DNA of 33,773 bases from Fibrobacter sp. (lineage in GTDB: Bacteria; Fibrobacterota; Fibrobacteria; Fibrobacterales; Fibrobacteraceae), in contig JAILDK010000033.1 in NCBI GenBank assembly GCA_024689485.1, positions 1-33,773 of the forward strand. Reading direction: 5' to 3'. Positions within the stretch are counted from its first letter, which is position 1; every line of letters begins with the position of its first letter. The notes below the pieces were generated by a model. It made no database searches, was not told the origin of the DNA, and was given only the letters and a program-made list of their open reading frames with translations. The translations under genes and the position numbers were made by a program. This document shows, piece after piece, positions 28,142 to 33,773 of the stretch.

Positions 28142-29128
28142 TCAAATTTCTTCGACAGCGTCCATCGCCGAGCGAATCAAAGCGGCTCCGTCTAGAGCCT
28201 TGGGGGCGCCTTCCGAAAGAATCTGGCGGAACTTTCTGCCGCCCGGAAATCCGGTGAAGATTCCGTACAAGTGTTTCGTGAGAATCGAAAGCGGGCAGCC
28301 TTCCGCCTGCGCCTTTTGCACATACGGTAAAAAAGCTTCGAGCAAAGCCTTGCGCGTTTGCGGAGCCGCATCTTTTTCGCCATAGATTTCGGAGTCAGCC
28401 GTGGCGAGCATCCAAGGGTTTGCGTAAACGGCACGTCCCATCATCACACCATCGACATGCTGCAAATGTCCCTTCGCCTGGTCGATGGTTTTGATGTCCC
28501 CGTTTACAGAAATATTCAGCTGCGGAAAAACTTCCTTGAGCTTGTAAACAGTCTCGTAGTGGATCGTCGGCTTTTCGCGGTTTTCCTTGGGCGAATATCC
28601 GCGGAGCCTTGCCGTGCGAGCGTGGATGATGAACGTGTCGCAGCCTGCGCTGTGGACCGTGCGAATGAAGTCTTCAAAGAATTCCCAGCTGGTAAATTCA
28701 TCGACGCCGATGCGGGTCTTGACCGTCACCGGGATCTGCACTTCCTTTTTCATCGCCTGCACACATTCCGCGACTAGATCCTTTTGCTTCATGAGGATCG
28801 CGCCAAAGGAACCGCTCTGAACGCGTTCCGAAGGGCATCCGCAATTGAGGTTCACCTCGTCAAAACCTGCGCCTTCCACAATCTTTGCGCATTCCGCAAG
28901 CATCTTCGGATCGCTGCCGCCGAGTTGCAAGGCGACGGGGTTTTCCACCGGATCGTGCTGCAAAAACTTGGGACCTGCGTGCAAAAGTGCATTCGCCACG
29001 ATCATCTCCGTGTACAGCAAAACGTTCTTCGACAGGAGTCGTAAAAAGAAACGTTCATGCCGATCGGTAAAATCGAGCATAGGAGCGATCGAAAGGCGTC
29101 TATGGAAGTTCAGGTCTTTACAAATCAT
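28142..29128 (-). CDS. dusA: tRNA-dihydrouridine synthase, DusA-type
   Basis: Flavin enzyme that reduces uridine to dihydrouridine in the tRNA D-loop. The 328-aa protein starts with the DusA signature LSIAPMLDFTDRHERFF (12-28) and has NLNCGCPSERVQSGSFGA (93-110) with the catalytic Cys98. FMN-barrel elements follow: VTVKTRIGVDE, FIIHARTARLRGYSPKENRE, VNGDI and GVMMGRAVYANPW. HARTARLRGYSPKENR is the pattern that separates DusA from DusB and DusC. It diverges from the aspartoacylase gene with only 27 bases between the starts. Confidence 0.93.
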   Translation of the reverse strand: MICKDLNFHRRLSIAPMLDFTDRHERFFLRLLSKNVLLYTEMIVANALLHAGPKFLQHDPVENPVALQLGGSDPKMLAECAKIVEGAGFDEVNLNCGCPSERVQSGSFGAILMKQKDLVAECVQAMKKEVQIPVTVKTRIGVDEFTSWEFFEDFIRTVHSAGCDTFIIHARTARLRGYSPKENREKPTIHYETVYKLKEVFPQLNISVNGDIKTIDQAKGHLQHVDGVMMGRAVYANPWMLATADSEIYGEKDAAPQTRKALLEAFLPYVQKAQAEGCPLSILTKHLYGIFTGFPGGRKFRQILSEGAPKALDGAALIRSAMDAVEEI

Positions 29129-29139
29129 GCGCCAAATTT

Positions 29140-29147
29140 AGTATAAT
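29140..29147. promoter_or_regulatory. Overlapping divergent -10 elements of dusA and aspartoacylase gene
   Basis: On the plus strand TATAAT (29142-29147) is a perfect -10 hexamer, with TTTACA at 29117-29122 as a long-spaced (19) -35 candidate. On the minus strand TATACT (29145-29140) faces dusA. Either would give a leader of only a few bases. The plus-strand start would fall near 29154, removing the AAGGA at 29148-29152 from the mRNA. Confidence 0.4.
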
Positions 29148-29155
29148 AAGGATAT

Positions 29156-30049
29156 ATGAGCCAAATTAAGACTATTGTCATCGCCGGCGGAACTCACGGA
29201 AACGAACTCACTGGTATCAAGCTTTACAGCAAATGGGCCGCCGATAGCAACTACTACATTCACGCATGTCCTTCGGCAAAAATCGAACTCGTCCATACGA
29301 ACATCGAAGCGACTCAGCTTTGTCGCCGCTACGTGGAACTGGACCTGAACCGCAGTTTTGCCAACCGACTTTTAGCCCTCAAAAACCCGAACGCGTACGA
29401 AATCCGTCGCGCCAAGGAATTGAACGACCGCTTTGGCCCGAAAGGCGAAAACACAAAGACCGACCTCATTATTGACGTGCACAACACGACTTCGAATATG
29501 GGCGTCTGCCTCATCCTTTCGACCCGCGATCCGTTTACCATGCGCGCAAGCGCCGAACTCGTTCACGAATTCCCGAACTGCTTCATTTACTACCAGCCGG
29601 AAGAACGCGGCGAATCCCCTTATTTTGGAACGGTCGCCAAGGCGGACATCTGCCTGGAAGTCGGTGCGCAGCCACACGGCACTCTGGACGCAAGCCTCTT
29701 TGCCGAAACCGAAAAGGTCGTTCTTCGCTACCTCGAAATGGCAGAAGAATGGAACCAGGGAACTCTGCAAAAGAAGCCGAAGAAAACCGTGGACGTCTAT
29801 ACGCAATACAAAGACATCGACTATCCGCGCGACAAGTTCGGAGAGATCCGTGGCATGGTCCATCCGAACCTGCAAAACGGCGATTACAAAGAAGTGAAGC
29901 CAAGCGACCCGATTTTTATTTCCTTCGACGGAAAGGATATCCCGAACGAAGAAGACAAGAGCGTCTGGCCGATCTTCATTAACGAAAGCGCTTATTACGA
30001 AAAGAAGCTCGCCATGAGCCTTACCCTTAAAACCACAGAGGAATGGTAA
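29156..30049 (+). CDS. Aspartoacylase-type zinc amidohydrolase (AspA/AstE family)
   Basis: A 297-aa member of the aspartoacylase/succinylglutamate desuccinylase family, which removes acyl groups from N-acyl amino acids. Zinc ligands are His14 and Glu17 in GGTHGNELTG and His109 in DVHNTTSNMG. Substrate residues match aspartoacylase: Arg58, Asn65-Arg66 in ELDLNRSF, and catalytic Glu168 in CLEVGAQPHG. The C-terminal part has DYPRDKFGEI, VHPNLQNGDY and FINESAYYEKK, which are near-verbatim vertebrate aspartoacylase signatures. N-acetyl-aspartate or a related N-acyl amino acid is the expected substrate. AAGGA lies three bases before the ATG. Its stop overlaps the next ATG (TAATG). argF lies a few genes downstream, but no metabolic link is proven. 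Confidence 0.92.
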   Translation: MSQIKTIVIAGGTHGNELTGIKLYSKWAADSNYYIHACPSAKIELVHTNIEATQLCRRYVELDLNRSFANRLLALKNPNAYEIRRAKELNDRFGPKGENTKTDLIIDVHNTTSNMGVCLILSTRDPFTMRASAELVHEFPNCFIYYQPEERGESPYFGTVAKADICLEVGAQPHGTLDASLFAETEKVVLRYLEMAEEWNQGTLQKKPKKTVDVYTQYKDIDYPRDKFGEIRGMVHPNLQNGDYKEVKPSDPIFISFDGKDIPNEEDKSVWPIFINESAYYEKKLAMSLTLKTTEEW

Positions 30050-30669
30050 TGTCCGAAGAAAATCAGGAACTGCACACCCCGACGACAGACGAAAAAATTT
30101 CGAGTCTTCTCGCCCTGATCGAAGAGCAGCGCAACTCCCATTACGAATCTCACTTTGACGAAATCCTCGACGGTTTTGAAGATTTTTTGATCAACCGTCC
30201 GGAACCTCCCAAGGAATGGCAGGAACGCTTTGACGCCTCGGGCAAAAAGTTCGACTACTGGCAGATCGTGCTCCCGCAGGATTTCCAGGATCCGTTCGAA
30301 GACGACCTGGGAAACATTCGCCGTCTGCGCAATGAATTTTCGGACACAAAGCCGACGATGGCCTTGGAACACATGCTCATTTCGCGCAATTACTTCTTGT
30401 ACGAAAACGGTCATGCGGCACCGGTTCCCGCTCCGCAGCCGATTCTGATGCTCGAAAGCATGGACGACGAAAATTCGAAAATCGACTGGGACTGCTGCTT
30501 TACGCTCTTTGGCGACGGCAGTTTTTACGCCTATAACCTGAACCAGGACGAAGAAGAAGAACTCGGCGAAGATTTCAAGAGTATTTTAAAGGATAGAATC
30601 GGCGTTCTTTCGGAAATGCGTATGATCGTTCCGGCAGAAGGTCGCGACTACGGATTTTTGCACAGCTAA
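30049..30669 (+). CDS. Acidic cytoplasmic protein of unknown function
   Basis: I do not recognise this 206-aa protein. It has no signal peptide or membrane segment and is strongly acidic, with an EEEE-type run near residue 167 (NQDEEEELGEDF). The N-terminal 40 residues look helical. Aromatic-rich stretches follow (KKFDYWQIVLP, DWDCCFTLFGDGSFYAYNL). The start at 30049 overlaps the aspartoacylase stop as TAATG with AGAGGA six bases upstream; an ATG two codons earlier is possible. The coupling suggests cotranslation with, and perhaps a functional tie to, the aspartoacylase. No function is proposed. Confidence 0.82.
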   Translation: MSEENQELHTPTTDEKISSLLALIEEQRNSHYESHFDEILDGFEDFLINRPEPPKEWQERFDASGKKFDYWQIVLPQDFQDPFEDDLGNIRRLRNEFSDTKPTMALEHMLISRNYFLYENGHAAPVPAPQPILMLESMDDENSKIDWDCCFTLFGDGSFYAYNLNQDEEEELGEDFKSILKDRIGVLSEMRMIVPAEGRDYGFLHS

Positions 30670-30678
30670 GAAGGTCGA

Positions 30679-31929
30679 ATGAAACTCGGAATTCGGACAT
30701 GGGCTTTACTCTGCGGAATGCTTCCGGCATTCGGATTTTCCGCGTTTATCCAGAGTCCGATTCCCCCGTCCACGTCCAAGAATTTTTTCAAGGACATGAA
30801 CGGCGACAGCCAAATGGACCAGGTGGAAATCGGATTTTTGGGAAATCTTTCCCGGGAATATCTGGATTCCACGGTCGCCCGTTTGGAATTTTACTGGAAG
30901 GATTCGAGCGGAATTTCTCAGGTTCTCGCATTCCAAGGCTCTGAGCTCCCATTGGATTCTTCGCATGTGAATTCGATCGTTCTCGATCTTTCCCAAAATG
31001 CGAACCTTTACCGCAGCACAGCCCTTTCCGAAAAATCGAAGACGGCAAAAATCGTTTTCCGCGATTCGTCGGAGATGCCGATTGCGATGAGTGAAAAGCT
31101 CTCGCCGATTGTCGAAAGCGCTTACCTCGCCCATCACAGTTCGGGAAAGGATTCCCTGCGGGTGCGGTTTTCGGAACCTGTTTCCGAAGTTTCTCCGAAT
31201 GCAGATTTTTTGGAATTCAAACATGCTGGAAATGTGCAAACGATTTCCGCCGCCAAAGTCGAATGGGAAACAGACCGATCTTCGGCACTGCTGATTTGGA
31301 ATGCGGGTACCGGTTTTCCGCTTCCGCGCGACAGCGTCCGCATTCTCGTCGGCACGTTGCAGGATTCCCTGTTGAACAAAGCCTTGGCGACTGGCCCGTA
31401 TGCAAAAATCGCCGGCGCCTATCCGTTCGAATTGCAAACAAATTCACTTGCAATGATTCGGGAATCCGACACGCTGGATCGCGCCCCGATCTTTGAACGC
31501 GTCTTTGCAGACACTTCGGCAAAACTTCCTTCTTCCGCAGAACACGGCGTCGCCTTAAAAATCGGCGGAAAGGACTTCCGCGAATTCGTTCAGGAATTTG
31601 CAAGCAGCTCCACGGAAAAGGTTCTCCCGGGCGACATTTCCATTCAGCTCTCGCTCCGCCTTTACTCAACGACCGGCGCCTACGTCACCAGCGTCACCTC
31701 CGAAACCTCCTGCTCGGATTCTCACTTTTTAGACGGCAACTGCCTCGAAAATCCGCAGACCTTCTTCCTCAAATGGAACATGATGGCGAACGACCGTTCC
31801 ATTGTTGCGACCGGCGCCTACCTCGCCAAAATTTTTGCCACCATCCGTTACAAAGACAAAATTCTCTGGAAAAGCGACAGCGGAAAGAACGCGGCGCAAA
31901 TCTGGGGAGTCAAAAGGAACTCGAAATAG
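30679..31929 (+). CDS. Secreted orphan protein carrying the Asp-loop module and C-terminal tail of the GH9 enzymes
   Basis: The 416-aa product has a signal peptide (about 1-21, ending GFSA) and no catalytic domain that I can identify. An Asp-rich loop starts at residue 39 (DMNGDSQMDQVE), at the front of a beta-rich module as in both large GH9 proteins. A second Ig-like stretch has LSPIVESAYL and VRFSEPVSEV, similar to the SEPM and SEPL strands of the cellulases. The last third repeats the cellulase C-terminus: LRLYSTTGAYV, then FFLKW at 362, VATGAYLAKI, and a basic end with WGVKRNSK. AAGAAGG precedes the ATG, ten bases after the upstream stop. It could be a scaffold, a cell-surface attachment partner or a substrate-binding protein; all three are inference. 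Confidence 0.83.
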   Translation: MKLGIRTWALLCGMLPAFGFSAFIQSPIPPSTSKNFFKDMNGDSQMDQVEIGFLGNLSREYLDSTVARLEFYWKDSSGISQVLAFQGSELPLDSSHVNSIVLDLSQNANLYRSTALSEKSKTAKIVFRDSSEMPIAMSEKLSPIVESAYLAHHSSGKDSLRVRFSEPVSEVSPNADFLEFKHAGNVQTISAAKVEWETDRSSALLIWNAGTGFPLPRDSVRILVGTLQDSLLNKALATGPYAKIAGAYPFELQTNSLAMIRESDTLDRAPIFERVFADTSAKLPSSAEHGVALKIGGKDFREFVQEFASSSTEKVLPGDISIQLSLRLYSTTGAYVTSVTSETSCSDSHFLDGNCLENPQTFFLKWNMMANDRSIVATGAYLAKIFATIRYKDKILWKSDSGKNAAQIWGVKRNSK

Positions 31930-31930
31930 C

Positions 31931-32794
31931 ATGGAATCCTTTGAGCGCGAAATCTACGCCCATTACTTTGAAGTCGAAAATTTTCAACCCATGCCGAACG
32001 AGACAAAGTCTGTCAGTCTAGACTTTTTGCTCGAAAATTACGAAGCCTTTTTCTTTGACGCCTTTGGCACCTTCTACTGTCAAAAGGAATACGTGTACCC
32101 CGGAGCCGTGGAAATGTACAACAAGGTTCGCGCTTCGGGAAAGCCGATGCGCCTGGTGACGAACGCGGCTTCCACCTCCATTCCGCTGATGGTCGAAAGC
32201 CTTGCCCGCATGCAGATTCCATTTGAAGCCTCGGAAATTCTTTCTTCGGGAGACCTTTTTGCGCCTTTCGCCAAGGAAAAAGGCATTCACGAAGCCTTTT
32301 ACATCGGACGTCCGAATGGGACGCATTTCGTGGAAAAGGGAGGCGTCAAAATTTCGGACAATCCTTCCGAGAACACGGTGATCGTTTCAGCGACGGGAAA
32401 AGAAGAGCACCTTTTTGAAGATGCGCTGAAGATTCTCCGTCGCCCTGGAGCGAAAATGGTCGTTTTGAATCCGGATGCCTGGGCTCCCCGTGTGAATACC
32501 CCACGCGAAGGCGTTTCGGGCTGTTACGCGCATCGCCTTTACAAGGAAGCCCACCCCGAGACTTTCTACTTCGGAAAGCCCTTCAAAGCCTTGTACGAAA
32601 AGGCTCTAGCCTCTCTTCCGCGCAAGATGAAGACCGTGATGATCGGTGACACTCTCGCCACGGATATCGGCGGAGCGATGCACGCAGGAATCGATGCAGC
32701 TCTCCTCATCGGACGAAACCAGCCGGCCTCCGAGCTCGCCGACGACGAAAAATTCCTGAAACTTCGCCCTACTTATTACCTGGATAAGCTTTAA
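31931..32794 (+). CDS. HAD-superfamily hydrolase, class IIA (NagD-like) with altered nucleophile motif
   Basis: The 287-aa protein has the HAD fold motifs: nucleophile Asp43 in FFDAFGTFY, motif II VTNA (76-79), Lys216 in YFGKPFKALY, and IGDTLATD with Asp240 and Asp245. The arrangement of PGAVEMYNKVR and the late Lys/Asp motifs is that of class IIA (NagD-like) enzymes with a C2 cap. The residue two after the nucleophile is Phe45, whereas phosphatases normally have an acid Asp there. The ATG at 31931 is chosen because it starts one base after the previous gene's stop; the reading frame is open further upstream but inside the preceding gene. AAAGGA lies about 12 bases upstream. Substrate is unknown. 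Confidence 0.85.
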   Translation: MESFEREIYAHYFEVENFQPMPNETKSVSLDFLLENYEAFFFDAFGTFYCQKEYVYPGAVEMYNKVRASGKPMRLVTNAASTSIPLMVESLARMQIPFEASEILSSGDLFAPFAKEKGIHEAFYIGRPNGTHFVEKGGVKISDNPSENTVIVSATGKEEHLFEDALKILRRPGAKMVVLNPDAWAPRVNTPREGVSGCYAHRLYKEAHPETFYFGKPFKALYEKALASLPRKMKTVMIGDTLATDIGGAMHAGIDAALLIGRNQPASELADDEKFLKLRPTYYLDKL

Positions 32795-32836
32795 ATAGCT
32801 TGCCAAAATTGTCGAATTTTAATTAAATTGAACATC

Positions 32837-32893
32837 TCCCTGATATTCTAGGGAAACTTAGCTAGCCCAAAAAGTTTTTGGACCGGTTTTTTT
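32837..32893 (+). promoter_or_regulatory. argF: argF leader: extended -10, inverted repeat and terminator-like element
   Basis: TCCCT (32837-32841) and AGGGA (32850-32854) flank TGATATTCT (32841-32849), which fits an extended -10 promoter element. Downstream, CCAAAAA-G-TTTTTGG (32867-32881) is followed by ACCGG and seven T residues (32887-32893), only 29 bases before the argF ATG. This could be a terminator for the upstream operon, an attenuator in the argF leader, or both. The short stem makes the terminator weak as drawn. Confidence 0.4.
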
Positions 32894-32922
32894 GTTTTCC
32901 AGGGAGAAGAAGGAATAACTCA

Positions 32923-33773
32923 ATGATCGATAAAAACCGTCATCTTTTACGTCTCGCCGACTGGAGCGAGGAACGCATCCTCGAAACGGTCGACATTGCT
33001 ATGCGCCTGAAAAAAGAAGTCCACAATGGACAGTTCTCTGATCGATTCCACGGTCAGACGATTGGCATGTTCTTTGAGAAACCTTCTCTCCGCACCATTA
33101 CGACTTTCCAGGTCGGCATCCACCAGCTCGGCGGTGCCGCCGTTCTCCTCGCGCCGGATTCCATCGGTCTCGGCAAGCGTGAAAGCGTCCATGACGTTGC
33201 CACGTGCCTTTCCCGCTGGGTCAACGCTCTCGTCGTTCGCTGCTTCAAGCAGGAACTCGTCGAAAAGCTCGCCGAATACGGCAACATCCCGGTCGTGAAC
33301 GCTTTGACCGACGACTCTCATCCTTGCCAGGCCTTCGCATTCGCCCAGACCATCAAGGAACAGGTCGGCGACTTCAAGGGCAAAACGATTGCCTTTATCG
33401 GTGACGGCAACAACGTCGCCAATTCCTTCCTCGTTCTTTGTGCAAAGCTCGGCATGAACTTCACGCTCGCTTGCCCGAAGGGCTTTGAACAGCCGACTTC
33501 CGTCATCGACGAAATGCAACCGTTCTTCAAGCAGCACGGTACGCAGTACCGCGTCTTCAACGATCCGAAGGAAGCCGTCAAGGACGCAGATATCCTTTAC
33601 AGCGACGTCTGGGTCTCCATGGGCCAGGAAGGCGAAAAGGACTCGAAGCAGAGCCACTTCCTCCCGTTCCAGATCAACGACGATCTTCTGAAGCTCGCTC
33701 CGGCTCACTGCAAGGTTAGCCACTGCCTCCCGGCTCACCGCGGCGAAGAAATCACGGACTCCGTGATGGACAA
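32923..33773 (+). CDS. argF: Ornithine carbamoyltransferase (C-terminus beyond right edge)
   Basis: Makes citrulline from ornithine and carbamoyl phosphate in arginine synthesis. The first 283 codons are present out of about 300-310. Motifs include MFFEKPSLRT (carbamoyl-phosphate site), HPCQAFA, the ornithine-domain FIGDGNNVANS, SDVWVSMGQE and HCLPAHRGEEI. At the first site the sequence is Ser55-Leu-Arg57-Thr58-Ile59, whereas ornithine carbamoyltransferases typically read S-x-R-T-R, so the last Arg is replaced by Ile, and the usual downstream SFE/TFE reads TFQ. AAGGA lies eight bases before the ATG. The reading frame is open to the edge. Confidence 0.94.
   Translation, partial: MIDKNRHLLRLADWSEERILETVDIAMRLKKEVHNGQFSDRFHGQTIGMFFEKPSLRTITTFQVGIHQLGGAAVLLAPDSIGLGKRESVHDVATCLSRWVNALVVRCFKQELVEKLAEYGNIPVVNALTDDSHPCQAFAFAQTIKEQVGDFKGKTIAFIGDGNNVANSFLVLCAKLGMNFTLACPKGFEQPTSVIDEMQPFFKQHGTQYRVFNDPKEAVKDADILYSDVWVSMGQEGEKDSKQSHFLPFQINDDLLKLAPAHCKVSHCLPAHRGEEITDSVMD

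Overview
The window looks like chromosome of a Fibrobacter-type cellulolytic bacterium (phylum Fibrobacterota). The evidence is two proteins with the FISUMP domain (named for Fibrobacter succinogenes), lipoproteins with long serine-rich linkers, and two very large secreted family-9 glycoside hydrolases in tandem whose basic C-termini share a tail. It also carries a GlnRS gene, which only some bacterial phyla have. The assignment rests on protein features and not on a database search. No rRNA, tRNA, CRISPR array, insertion sequence or phage gene was seen, and no stretch over 300 bases lacks a gene.

Region 1 (1-13.8 kb) is the cell-surface cellulose region. A serine-rich lipoprotein runs off the left edge on the minus strand. 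Diverging from it are two paralogous multi-domain GH9 enzymes (2206 and 1912 aa) that share a 13-nt ribosome-binding leader, domain order, Asp-rich loops and C-terminal tail. Each is followed by a clear intrinsic terminator. A third, catalytically empty protein at 30.7-31.9 kb carries the same loop and tail.

Region 2 (13.8-17.9 kb) is a three-gene signalling operon: membrane histidine kinase, single-domain receiver, and NtrC-type sigma-54 activator, with TAATG coupling between the first two. Its terminator lies inside the 3' coding end of the convergent FISUMP gene.

Region 3 (17.9-26.2 kb) is mostly RNA-related housekeeping: nrdR, an RlmI/RlmK-like methyltransferase and a FISUMP protein on the minus strand; glnS; a probable outer-membrane barrel protein; rsmG with a FISUMP lipoprotein; and tgt.

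Region 4 (26.3-28.1 kb) is a compact envelope-stress module: ECF sigma factor, small single-TM protein and a membrane-anchored periplasmic LTxxQ sensor with a Met/His-rich tail. It resembles the Cupriavidus CnrYXH nickel/cobalt system in parts but not in gene order. A possible short transcript with its own promoter and terminator follows it.

Region 5 (28.1-33.8 kb) holds dusA (minus), then on the plus strand an aspartoacylase closely resembling the vertebrate enzyme, an unknown acidic protein, the orphan tail protein, a HAD-like protein, and argF (cut by the right edge) with a structured, attenuator-like leader.

The most promising candidates for something undescribed are the shared Asp-loop/tail system linking two giant cellulases to a stand-alone protein, and the CnrYXH-like sigma module with its Met/His tail.
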